Assembly (NCBI RefSeq): GCF_900240975.1
Contig: NZ_LT968776.1
Coordinates: 2,973,092 to 3,037,091 of the forward strand
Direction of reading: 5' to 3'
Source of the DNA: Mycobacterium sp. 4858
GTDB taxonomy: Bacteria > Actinomycetota > Actinomycetes > Mycobacteriales > Mycobacteriaceae
Length of the DNA stretch: 64,000 bases
This document shows, one piece after another, positions 42,201 through 49,728 of the stretch. Positions within the stretch are counted from its first letter, which is position 1. Every line of letters starts with the position of its first letter. The translations under genes and the position numbers were made by a program. The notes beneath the pieces are model-generated. The model searched no databases. It was not told where the DNA came from and saw only the letters and a list, made by a program, of their open reading frames with translations.

Positions 42201-43283
42201 TTATCTCGCACCGCCCCGCAACCGTTCAATGGCCAGGCGTCCCGCACCGATCTGTTCCGTCGCCGGCAGCGAATCGGCATCGATCACCGCGGCCACCGCG
42301 CCCTGCGGGCCGGTCGCCAATTCGGTGTCGGCCGGCACCCCGCGCTTCAGCAGCGCCAGGGCCACGGGCCCGAGGTCTACGTGATCCACCACGGTGCCGA
42401 GGCGGCCGATGGCGCGACCTCCGGCCAGCACCGGGTCACCCGTCGAGGGACGCTCGACCGAGCCGTCGAGGTGCAACAGCACGAGCATGCGGGGCGGTCT
42501 ACCGAGGTTGTGCACGCGGGCGACGGTCTCTTGTCCCCGGTAACAGCCCTTGTCCAAGTGAACGGCGCTGCCGATCCACCCGACCTCGTGCGGAATCGTG
42601 CGCTCGTCGGTGTCGACGCCCAGTCGCGGCCGCAGCGCCACCACCCGGTGGGCTTCGTAGGCCCAAACCCCCGCGGGCCGCAGGCCCGCCTGCACCAGAC
42701 GTTCCCGCCAGCCGGCGGAGTCCGCACGGGGGACCAGCAGGTCGAGTTCGATCTGCCCGGCGGGGGCGCCGGGCATCCGGCGCACAAAGCCACCGCCGGC
42801 CAGCGCAACCGCCGTCAGCTCGGCGGGCAGGGCGTCCAGGCCGAGCACGTCGAGCACCGCCCGGTCGGCCAGTCGCGGACCCAGCAGCGAAAGCACGGCC
42901 ATGTCGGCGGCGGCCGGGGCGACGTCCGACCAGAAGACCATCTTGCGCAGGTAGGCCAGCAGCGGCTCGCCCCGCCACGGTTCGGTGTCGAGGTAGGTGG
43001 TGCCGCCGAGTTCGGTCTGGATCCAGTGGTCCTCGACGCGGCCCTGGCCGTCGAGGCTCAGGTTCTGCGTGCTGGCGCCCTCGGGAAGGTCGCTGACGTG
43101 CTGGGTGGAGATGCTGTGCAGCCACTTCTGGCGGTCACTACCGGTCAGGGTGAGCACGGCGCGGTGCGAGCGATCCACCACTATCGCGCCGGTTTCCGCG
43201 GCGCGCTGCTCGCCCAGCGGGTCGCCGTAATGCCAAGTGGCGCCCGCGTCGGGACCGGTCTCGGGTGCGGGTACTGCAGACAC
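42201..43283 (-). CDS. ygfZ: YgfZ/GcvT-family tetrahydrofolate-dependent Fe-S protein
   Basis: 360 residues. The diagnostic YgfZ motif KGCYRGQETVAR is present with its conserved Cys, plus DRSHRAVLTLTGSDRQKWLHSI at the N-terminus and the GcvT-like folate-binding fold. YgfZ helps repair or assemble certain 4Fe-4S enzymes using folate. Several Fe-S proteins are encoded in this window (PurF, 2Fe-2S reductase). Divergent from the aminodeoxychorismate lyase-like gene. Corresponds to Rv0811c. Confidence 0.93.
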   Translation of the reverse strand: MSAVPAPETGPDAGATWHYGDPLGEQRAAETGAIVVDRSHRAVLTLTGSDRQKWLHSISTQHVSDLPEGASTQNLSLDGQGRVEDHWIQTELGGTTYLDTEPWRGEPLLAYLRKMVFWSDVAPAAADMAVLSLLGPRLADRAVLDVLGLDALPAELTAVALAGGGFVRRMPGAPAGQIELDLLVPRADSAGWRERLVQAGLRPAGVWAYEAHRVVALRPRLGVDTDERTIPHEVGWIGSAVHLDKGCYRGQETVARVHNLGRPPRMLVLLHLDGSVERPSTGDPVLAGGRAIGRLGTVVDHVDLGPVALALLKRGVPADTELATGPQGAVAAVIDADSLPATEQIGAGRLAIERLRGGAR

Positions 43284-43349
43284 ACGTCAACTCTACGGAC
43301 CGTTGCGCGACCCGTCCGACGAGCGTGCGGCCGGCTTCAGGCCCGCGGC

Positions 43350-43355
43350 TACGCT
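43350..43355 (+). promoter_or_regulatory. leaderless -10 box of the fold-type IV aminotransferase gene
   Basis: TACGCT ends 8 nt before the ATG at 43364. Confidence 0.45.
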
Positions 43356-43363
43356 TTATCCCC

Positions 43364-44254
43364 ATGGCAGGCCAGATGGGTGTGATCGTCACGCTGGACG
43401 GCGCGATCCATCCGCCCGATGTGCCGCTGCTGCACGCCGACGACCTGGCGACGGTCCGCGGCGACGGCATCTTCGAGACGCTGTTGGTCCGCGACGGCAG
43501 GCCCTGCCTGGTCGAGTCCCATCTGCAGCGGCTGACCCAGTCGGCCAGGCTGATGGATCTGCCCGAGCCCGACCTGCCCGCCTGGCGCAACGCGATCGGC
43601 CTGGCCACCGGGCAGTGGGCGGCGAACACCGCTGACGAAGGCGCGATGCGGCTGATCTATAGCCGCGGCCGGGAGAGCGGCACGGCGCCGACCGCCTACG
43701 TGATGATCACCGCTGTCCCCGAACGGGTGACGGCGGTTCGGCGCGAAGGCCTGGCCGCGGTGACGTTGGACCGCGGGCTGGCCGCCGCCGGTACCGGGGC
43801 GATGCCGTGGCTGCTGGCCGGGGCGAAGACGCTGTCCTACGCGGTGAACATGGCCGCCTTGCGTCATGCCGCCCGGCAGGGCGCCGGCGACGTGATCTTC
43901 GTCAGCTCGGACGGTTACATCCTGGAGGGCCCGCGGTCGACCGTGGTGATCGCGACCGATGCCGAAACACCGGGAGGCGGGAACCTGTGCCTGCTGACGC
44001 CTCCGCCGTGGTATCCGATTTTGCGGGGCACCACGCAGCAGGCCCTCTTCGAAGTGGCGCGGGCCAAGGGGTACGACTGCGACTATCGCGCGCTGCGGCT
44101 CGCCGATCTGCATGCCGCGCAAGGACTCTGGTTGGTCTCGAGCATGACGCTGGCGGCGCGCGTGCACACGCTCGACGGTCGTCCACTGGCTCGGTCGCCG
44201 ATGGCGGCGGAATTCGCCGCGTTGATCGACTCCGCGATCGTCAGCGATCGCTGA
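43364..44254 (+). CDS. pabC: PLP fold-type IV enzyme, aminodeoxychorismate lyase / aminotransferase-like
   Basis: 296 residues. TVRGDGIFETLLVRDGRPCLVESHLQRL, the Schiff-base Lys in LAGAKTLSYAVNM, ILEGPRSTVVI and the phosphate-binding LRGTTQQALFE place it in the class IV aminotransferases. Gene order and size match Rv0812, assigned as aminodeoxychorismate lyase (p-aminobenzoate synthesis for folate). Branched-chain or D-amino acid aminotransferase activity cannot be ruled out. Next to the folate-dependent YgfZ gene, which is compatible with a folate role. Confidence 0.85.
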   Translation: MAGQMGVIVTLDGAIHPPDVPLLHADDLATVRGDGIFETLLVRDGRPCLVESHLQRLTQSARLMDLPEPDLPAWRNAIGLATGQWAANTADEGAMRLIYSRGRESGTAPTAYVMITAVPERVTAVRREGLAAVTLDRGLAAAGTGAMPWLLAGAKTLSYAVNMAALRHAARQGAGDVIFVSSDGYILEGPRSTVVIATDAETPGGGNLCLLTPPPWYPILRGTTQQALFEVARAKGYDCDYRALRLADLHAAQGLWLVSSMTLAARVHTLDGRPLARSPMAAEFAALIDSAIVSDR

Positions 44255-44289
44255 GCGCTGAATTGTGTTGTCGCCTCGCGGAATCGCGG

Positions 44290-44429
44290 GTACGGTCGGC
44301 CGTACACAAGGAAGGAGGTGGTCCGCGAAATTGATAGCTTCATGGACATGTGAGGTGGCTGCGCGCTAGCAGCAGTGGCTTTCGAAGAGCCGGCGATATA
44401 CGCGCGCTGGCGAATTCCCCGTAGCCACC
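44290..44429 (+). ncRNA. structured intergenic segment: small RNA, leader or micro-ORF candidate
   Basis: After the aminotransferase stop come a perfect hairpin (GTACGG / CCGTAC, 44290-44305), an excellent Shine-Dalgarno GGAAGGAGGT (about 44310-44319), and a possible 11-codon frame from GTG 44318 to TGA 44353 that reads VREIDSFMDM after the start. Next, GGTGGCTGCGCGC (44354-44366) pairs with GCGCGC (44402-44407) and AGCCACC (44423-44429). Inside is a second hairpin GGCTTT / AGAGCC (44377-44391). The density of structure and the unused strong ribosome site suggest a transcribed element. Identity unknown. Confidence 0.45.
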
Positions 44430-44430
44430 C

Positions 44431-44478
44431 GGCCCCCGAGCTTCCGGTGTGTCCAACCGGTAACCACGCTCGGGGGCC
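44431..44478. terminator. strong bidirectional hairpin terminator
   Basis: GGCCCCCGAGC (44431-44441) and GCTCGGGGGCC (44468-44478) form a perfect 11-bp stem, with an inner CCGGT / ACCGG stem. It sits between convergent transcription units (plus-strand aminotransferase and structured element, and the minus-strand TIR gene ending at 44497). Confidence 0.75.
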
Positions 44479-44496
44479 GCTCCATGTCTAACACAG

Positions 44497-46035
44497 TTAC
44501 TGGCTCACCTTGGCGGCCAGCGCGTCGCTGATCTGACCTCCTTGGTCCTGAATGCCCACTTCGCAGGCCATGACGTCGAGCACAACATCAGATACCGCGT
44601 TCAGCACACGCTCGCAGGATGCGCGGCTGGGATCCCCCGGCTTGCGCGACAGGGTAATTCTCGACGGAGCCTCGACGACGTTTCCGAAGGTCCAGTTGGC
44701 CTTGTTATTGAACCGAACGGTTAAGCCGTTGCAAGCCTTCCATTTTTGGGTCGATGCTGTCAGGAAGTCGTGGGCTTCCGCTGCGCTTTTGAAGCTGACC
44801 GCGGCTTGGTAGACGCGGTAGCTGCTGTCCGCCGTATCCAAGCCTTGCCCGCTGACTCCCGTCGGGGTGAATCCCGCGTAGCCGGACTGCCGAATCGGAT
44901 CGAACGCGGCGAAGCAAGCCGGGTTTGACAAGTTCTCGTCCGGCCGTAACCGCGAGGTCGTCTCGCTGCTCGCGACTTCCATGGTTTGTGGCGCTGCCAT
45001 AATGGTGGTCACCTGCTGCGCGTCGAGCAATATCGAGTCCAGCCGCGCGTTCGGCGCCGGCGCCGGCGCCGTTTGCCCGGGCGCCGCCTGCCCGGGCGCT
45101 CCCTGCGCGGGTGCTCCCGTGCCGGCGCCCGGCGCCGCAGCACGCGCCCCGGCCGACGTCTTCCTCGAAGTTGATCCCTGGCTCATGACGACCACCGCCA
45201 CCACGATCGCGACGACGACCGCGAGCGCGGCTCCGCCGATGATGATCAGCCGCGTCTTGGAACCGCCGCCGGCCGCGGCAGGGACGGTTGATGCGCCCGG
45301 TGTTGTCGCCGTGGCCCCGCCTTCCGAGGAGGTCTTCGGCGCCTGCGCCTTGTCGGGTGTTGCCGGCGAGCCTTTCTGGTCAGAGTCGATGGACGCCAGC
45401 ACGTTGTCGATGTCGTTTCGGGTGCGGTAGGTGACGTCGTGGCGCAGACGCATCATCCGCAACAGTTGGGCGATGTCGCTGCGGGCGCTCGGGTCGTCGC
45501 CGTCCTCATCGAGTCCGGATCTGAGTTCGACCAACAATTGGAGCTGCTGCTGAGGGCTGAGTTCTTTCTCGGCGAGCATGTTGCCCAACCGTGTTATGTA
45601 GCCGAACGGCACGGGCGGCTCGTCGGGCAGCGGGTCGGGCAAGGGATGCGGTTTGGCGGTGAGCGAATGCACGGCGGTGACGAGCTGAATGCCGGCGTCG
45701 ACGGTCGGGTTGCGGTAGTCGATGATCTGCAATGCGGCAAGCGGATTCACGCGCATGCTGCCTATGTCGCCGATGCGAACCGGAAGGATCGGCTTGTTCA
45801 AAGCCTGCGCGTAGCGCAGCTCGGACTGACTGGGTTTGGACTGTAACCAGTTGCTTGAGAGGGCGACGAGGAACAGGTCGCAGGCACGGATCTGCTCGAG
45901 GATCTTGGCCCACCAGGAGTCGCCGCCGCCCAGCTCTTGGTCGAACCACACTTGCTGTTGGGCGCGCCGAAGGGCGGCCGCCAGGGCATCGACCGTTGAC
46001 CTGTCCTGGCTCGAGTAGCTGACAAACAGCGCCAT
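44497..46035 (-). CDS. TIR-domain membrane protein with PknH-type extracellular sensor
   Basis: 512 residues. TIR domain at 1-130: MALFVSYSSQDRSTVDAL, VWFDQELGGGDSWWAKILEQI, DLFLVALSSNWLQSKPSQSE with the candidate NADase Glu at 72. A helical region follows (140-215), then a variable linker, one membrane helix (262-284), a Pro/Ala/Gly linker, and an exported domain (330-512) with four Cys (PACFAAF, KACNGL, ASCERV, MACEV), as in the PknH C-terminal sensor of mycobacterial Ser/Thr kinases. So TIR is inside and the sensor outside, with TIR replacing the kinase. TAGGAGA precedes ATG 46035. It is 143 bp downstream of the RyR-domain gene. Confidence 0.88.
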   Translation of the reverse strand: MALFVSYSSQDRSTVDALAAALRRAQQQVWFDQELGGGDSWWAKILEQIRACDLFLVALSSNWLQSKPSQSELRYAQALNKPILPVRIGDIGSMRVNPLAALQIIDYRNPTVDAGIQLVTAVHSLTAKPHPLPDPLPDEPPVPFGYITRLGNMLAEKELSPQQQLQLLVELRSGLDEDGDDPSARSDIAQLLRMMRLRHDVTYRTRNDIDNVLASIDSDQKGSPATPDKAQAPKTSSEGGATATTPGASTVPAAAGGGSKTRLIIIGGAALAVVVAIVVAVVVMSQGSTSRKTSAGARAAAPGAGTGAPAQGAPGQAAPGQTAPAPAPNARLDSILLDAQQVTTIMAAPQTMEVASSETTSRLRPDENLSNPACFAAFDPIRQSGYAGFTPTGVSGQGLDTADSSYRVYQAAVSFKSAAEAHDFLTASTQKWKACNGLTVRFNNKANWTFGNVVEAPSRITLSRKPGDPSRASCERVLNAVSDVVLDVMACEVGIQDQGGQISDALAAKVSQ

Positions 46036-46067
46036 CACAGTCTCCTAAGGTGAGGCCGAGCGAACCA

Positions 46068-46145
46068 AATTGGCCATAGCCCGCATGCGACCTTTCACAT
46101 GCGCCGATACCGTATCAGTGTTAGACGCTTTCGGGATGGCCAATT
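46068..46145. promoter_or_regulatory. spaced inverted repeat between the RyR and TIR genes
   Basis: AATTGGCCAT (46068-46077) and ATGGCCAATT (46136-46145) are perfect 10-bp inverted copies 58 bp apart in the 143-bp gap upstream of the TIR gene. They could be a looped operator pair or a long hairpin in the mRNA leader. Confidence 0.5.
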
Positions 46146-46178
46146 CGGCGCCGTTCGAGTCGAATGCGCCTTCAACGC

Positions 46179-48548
46179 TTATCGCTCGTCGCCATCCAGA
46201 AGGTGGCTTTCTTGGGCGGGACGGAATTCGGTGTAGCGCCGCGCGAATTCCTCGGCGGGAACGGGCCATTGTTCGCCGGCCTGCCCGCGTACGATCCAAT
46301 CGCCCTCGGCGGCGACGGTCGGGCCCTCCAGGGTGTTGACCGTTTCACCGGCGTGCGCGGGCCGCGCTTGAACGCAGCCCTTGCGTTGCCATTTCCCGTC
46401 GCCTGCCGGTTCATACGTGTCGCGGAAAATGGCGTCGCGCACGGACCAGATCTTCCCGTCTTCCTGCAGCGCCCAGTCGCCGGCGTCGGCGCGCATGGTG
46501 TGCCCGGAGTCCGACGTCCACGTCCACGGGGCGTCTCGTTGTTCTGCGCTGACCGTCCCGACCCGAGTGAAGGACTGCCACATCGGGCGCGACCGGAAGC
46601 CCAGCTGGCGCAGGCTCCACAAAGTACCGGCCAAGCTCCGCACCGCGGCATTGAGCAACTCCGGCGTGCTTTCCACCACCGACCAGTCGACCAGCTTGTC
46701 ATGGATCTTTCGTGAATCATCTCGAGGCGAACCGTATTTCCAGCCGTTGCGGCGGTAATAGCGACACCAGTCCTCGTGCTCGGCGCGCGCCATGCTCATC
46801 GCGGAATCCCGGTCGAAGCCCATCAGAGCAAGCTGCTCCAATGGCGGCAATCCCACCATGTCGTTCCCGGAGAGCTGCGCCGGTGGGCTGCCCCACGTGT
46901 TCCAGGTGTGCCCCGCGATGTTTTCCACCATCCATAAGGCGTTGCGTACCTGGCGTCGATTGGACCCGCGGTAGAACTCGTTGAGGTCGGCCCATGGCAT
47001 CGCGGCCGGGGACCGCGGCCCCCCCGGGTCGATCGTCGAGACATAGCGTTCGTGAATCAGCCGCGCCGCACGCTCCCAAGCGTCCTGGACTCGGCCCTCA
47101 CGACTGTCGAGCACCAGCGAGTAGGACTGCAGCCTTCCCACGACCTGGATCGTGTCATCAGCGAGGTTGGTGTTGAGATCCGATGCGTAAACCGGCATCT
47201 CGGGGAGGCGCGCAGCCAGCCTACTTGCCATCGCCGCCTGCGCGTTGACCAGAATCACGGCGGTGGTCTCAGGGTCGGCATCACCGATCAAACGCAACAT
47301 GGTGGGCACCGTTGGTGCCTCCGGTACCGCATCGATGACCGGTCCATCCGACATGAAGCCGGCCTGCTGGCGATGAAAGTCGTGATCCCGCAAGTAGTCG
47401 TCGGCGTCGCGTTCGACGAGGGTGAGCGCCGGCAACGGCACCGCATCTGGGGGGGTATAGAAGTCACGCTCGAGGGCGCGTCGGGTCAGGTCCGCGCACA
47501 ACGCCAGGGTTAATTGCGAAGTGCCGCAAACGAATACCCGCCGAATGTTCTGCGCGTCGATGATACTGTCGAGGAGCCTGCCGGCGGTCACCTCGTACTT
47601 GCCGACCACATCGGCAGCCCACCGGGTGTCCGAGCCCCCGAATTGCTGAGCGCGCCACGCTTCGGCCAGCCACGGATCGTCCATGCGCACGATCAGCGGC
47701 AACCGCTGCTTGTGGCCGACCTCGGCGAGCCGACGACCGATCATGTCAAGCCACAACAGATTGATCGCCGGGTCCGGCGCCATCAGGTAGAGCCGTGCGA
47801 GGTGGCGCCACAGCCGCAGCGACACCAGGGTGGACGGCGTGTTGAAATCGACCAGCACCACTCGGGCACCCTGCCTGCGGGCCCGCTGTACGTGGTCGTC
47901 ACCCGCGTTGGTGATCACCACCAAGGTGTTGCCTCGGTCCAACGTCTCCGCGATCCCGCTGATCATTGCCTGGGTGTCGTCGTCGATGCCCACGACGACG
48001 GTGACGGAGTCTGCGAGGTTCGCCCGTAATCGGTCCACTTGGGACCGAAAGGCCGCGATAACAACGCCACCCAATCCAGTGAAGATCGCGGCGAGGGCGG
48101 TCACCCGCGCCACCTCCAAGGCGATCGGCGTGGGCGTCGGGCACGGCTGCCCGCTCAGTGAGAAATCACCGGTGCTGCCCTTGACCAACGAGGCGGTCGC
48201 CATCAGCGGTGTGAACAGCGCCGGATGGTTCGCATCGTGGCAAGACCAATAGGAGCTGAGGCCGAGTACGGCGGTCAAACTGATCAGGGCGGCGATCACC
48301 GTGAACGAGATACCTGTCGCGCGGCCGCCGCCGGTCGATCGGAACGCCATGACGAAAAACGCCAGGATCGCCAAGGTCACCAACAGCGTCGGTCCCGAGC
48401 CGGGCTGACCGAACCACCTCAACCACGCCGGCAATGCGTCCCTGCTCGACGGCCGTAGCGCCAAAAGGCACAGATAGCCGAGGAGAAGCAGGCCGATGAC
48501 GGACGCGATGCGGCGGGCAGGAGGGGACGTCGTCACACTACGACGCAT
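46179..48548 (-). CDS. four-helix membrane protein with RCK/TrkA-like NAD-binding, RyR and PGDYG-like domains
   Basis: 789 residues from ATG 48548, preceded by GAGGAGG. Four membrane helices (about 14-32, 52-70, 77-100, 143-165). Then an RCK/TrkA-N-like Rossmann segment (SVTVVVGIDDDTQAM, NTLVVITNAGDDHVQRARRQGARVVLVDFNTP) and a second near 325 (RVFVCGTSQLTLALCADL). A bacterial RyR domain at about 494-635 (AARLIHERYVSTIDP, WADLNEFYRGSNRRQVRNAL, ARAEHEDWCRYYRRNGWKYG, KIHDKLVDW). The C-terminus has two GDW-W-V-F-Y repeats of PGDYG type (AGDWALQEDGKIWSV, EGDWIVRGQAGEQWPV). No selectivity-filter TVGYG is seen. Transport of ions is inference. An alternative start is 48578. Confidence 0.85.
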   Translation of the reverse strand: MRRSVTTSPPARRIASVIGLLLLGYLCLLALRPSSRDALPAWLRWFGQPGSGPTLLVTLAILAFFVMAFRSTGGGRATGISFTVIAALISLTAVLGLSSYWSCHDANHPALFTPLMATASLVKGSTGDFSLSGQPCPTPTPIALEVARVTALAAIFTGLGGVVIAAFRSQVDRLRANLADSVTVVVGIDDDTQAMISGIAETLDRGNTLVVITNAGDDHVQRARRQGARVVLVDFNTPSTLVSLRLWRHLARLYLMAPDPAINLLWLDMIGRRLAEVGHKQRLPLIVRMDDPWLAEAWRAQQFGGSDTRWAADVVGKYEVTAGRLLDSIIDAQNIRRVFVCGTSQLTLALCADLTRRALERDFYTPPDAVPLPALTLVERDADDYLRDHDFHRQQAGFMSDGPVIDAVPEAPTVPTMLRLIGDADPETTAVILVNAQAAMASRLAARLPEMPVYASDLNTNLADDTIQVVGRLQSYSLVLDSREGRVQDAWERAARLIHERYVSTIDPGGPRSPAAMPWADLNEFYRGSNRRQVRNALWMVENIAGHTWNTWGSPPAQLSGNDMVGLPPLEQLALMGFDRDSAMSMARAEHEDWCRYYRRNGWKYGSPRDDSRKIHDKLVDWSVVESTPELLNAAVRSLAGTLWSLRQLGFRSRPMWQSFTRVGTVSAEQRDAPWTWTSDSGHTMRADAGDWALQEDGKIWSVRDAIFRDTYEPAGDGKWQRKGCVQARPAHAGETVNTLEGPTVAAEGDWIVRGQAGEQWPVPAEEFARRYTEFRPAQESHLLDGDER

Positions 48549-48623
48549 CCGCCGACCTCCTCGTGGTTGCACGCACATGATGACACCGGAGACGGCCGCT
48601 TGGAGGGTGAATGAGCTGGCCGG

Positions 48624-49280
48624 CTACCCCGCGTAGCGCGAGAGCCGCGCCGAAAGATGGGGAACCAGGCCGCCGTCCGCGTCCACTCGCTCCTCGACGT
48701 AGGCCAGATCGCCGCCCTCGACGATGCCGTACAGCCGCTTCGCGCCACCGACCAACACGCCCGATCGGCTGCGGGCCAGTGCATCGGTCACCAGCTCCCA
48801 CGACGACTGGGTGCGCGGCCTGCCGTAGAACAGCTCGACGTATCCGGCCGAATGGGCGAGCAACAACTCGATGGCCTGCGATTCGCTGGGGTCGTCGGGA
48901 TCGCTGACGAAGCGCCAGAAGCCCGTCTCCCGCAACCCGTGTTCCTGGTACTCGCCGGTGTCGTTGAGCCGCCACGACCGGGATTCCCAATTCAGGTAGT
49001 CGCCGCCGTCGTGCGAGACCACGATCTGCTGGCCGAACCGGTAATCCCCGTCGTGTCCACGGCCCTCGCCGTGTCCGCGCCACACACCGACCAGTGGCAG
49101 CAGCGCCAGCAATGCGTCGTGCAGGTTGGCGCCTTCGCGCAGGTTGGCGGTGTCGGCCGGAAGCGGCAGGTCGTCGAAGGCGGGGATGTTGCGGCCGGCG
49201 GTCAGCTTGGCGCGCTCGGCGGCGGCGGCCACCGCGCGATCGCCGGAGCTTCCAGAACTCAACGGTTCGTCAGAAATCAC
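48624..49280 (-). CDS. nitrobindin-like heme/fatty-acid-binding beta-barrel protein
   Basis: 218 residues. GVWRGHGEGRGHDGDYRFGQQIVVSHDG (GxWxGxGxG) and the long beta-rich stretch to the C-terminus (VPHLSARLSRYAG) define the nitrobindin/FABP-like family of M. tuberculosis Rv0813c. Members bind heme b through a His, react with NO and isomerise peroxynitrite. The C-terminal His here is VPHLSARL. It is cytosolic. Its ATG overlaps the stop of the small membrane protein gene by 4 bp. Confidence 0.9.
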   Translation of the reverse strand: MISDEPLSSGSSGDRAVAAAAERAKLTAGRNIPAFDDLPLPADTANLREGANLHDALLALLPLVGVWRGHGEGRGHDGDYRFGQQIVVSHDGGDYLNWESRSWRLNDTGEYQEHGLRETGFWRFVSDPDDPSESQAIELLLAHSAGYVELFYGRPRTQSSWELVTDALARSRSGVLVGGAKRLYGIVEGGDLAYVEERVDADGGLVPHLSARLSRYAG

Positions 49281-49375
49281 GATTCGTCAGTGATCAGCCG
49301 GTACAGCGTGTACAGCGCAAACCATGAGATCACCACGACCGAGGCGACCAGCATGATCTCGAAGAACAGCACCAC
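49277..49375 (-). CDS. leaderless 32-residue single-span membrane protein
   Basis: From GTG 49375: VLFFEIMLVASVVVISWFALYTLYRL and then ITDES. A single hydrophobic helix with an acidic tail. TAGACT (complement of 49383-49388) is 7 nt before the GTG and there is no Shine-Dalgarno, so leaderless translation is likely. Its stop overlaps the nitrobindin ATG (ATGA), a sign of real translational coupling. It is too small for routine annotation. Function unknown; possibly anchors or regulates a membrane partner. Confidence 0.7.
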   Translation of the reverse strand: MVLFFEIMLVASVVVISWFALYTLYRLITDES

Positions 49376-49382
49376 GGGGACA

Positions 49383-49388
49383 AGTCTA
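49383..49388 (-). promoter_or_regulatory. -10 box of the small membrane protein / nitrobindin operon
   Basis: Minus-strand TAGACT, 7 nt before GTG 49375, in the 49-bp gap after the sseC2 stop. Confidence 0.5.
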
Positions 49389-49424
49389 TTCGCCCCGCGA
49401 GATCGCGTCGGGGCAGCGGGGGTC

Positions 49425-49727
49425 TCAGGCGATCTTGACGTCCACCTCGTGGATGCCCGCACCCGACGGGGTCACCACGGCGTTGCCGTTACCGGCCGAC
49501 GACAAGGCGCGCAGCGTCCACGACCCGGGTGCCGCGAAGAACCGGAAGTCGCCGGTGGCCGACGCGACGACCTCGGCCGTGAACTCGTCCGAGGAGTCGA
49601 GCAAGCGGACGAACGCGCCACCCACCGCCTGGCCGTCGCTGTCCACGACCCGGCCGGTGATCACCGTTTCCTTCTCCAAGTCGACGCTGGCGGGCAACGT
49701 CACTCCTTGTTTCGGGGCAGAGCACAT
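49425..49727 (-). CDS. sseC2: SseC-like DUF1416 protein
   Basis: 100 residues. MCSAPKQGVTLPASVDLEKETVITGRVVDSDG, AVGGAFVRLLDSSDEF and APGSWTLRALSS show a carboxypeptidase-regulatory/Ig-like beta sandwich, as in the DUF1416 SseC protein. In M. tuberculosis sseC2 (Rv0814c) directly follows cysA2, as here, with 1 bp between the genes. It is presumed to assist sulfur transfer with CysA, but the biochemical role is not established. Third gene of the cysteine-regulated operon. Confidence 0.92.
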   Translation of the reverse strand: MCSAPKQGVTLPASVDLEKETVITGRVVDSDGQAVGGAFVRLLDSSDEFTAEVVASATGDFRFFAAPGSWTLRALSSAGNGNAVVTPSGAGIHEVDVKIA

Positions 49728-49728
49728 A

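Noticed and set aside
45040..45130. Repeats in the TIR gene
   Set aside because: Low-complexity Ala/Pro/Gly linker (APGQ-like units), a common spacer next to the membrane helix, not a separate repeat element.
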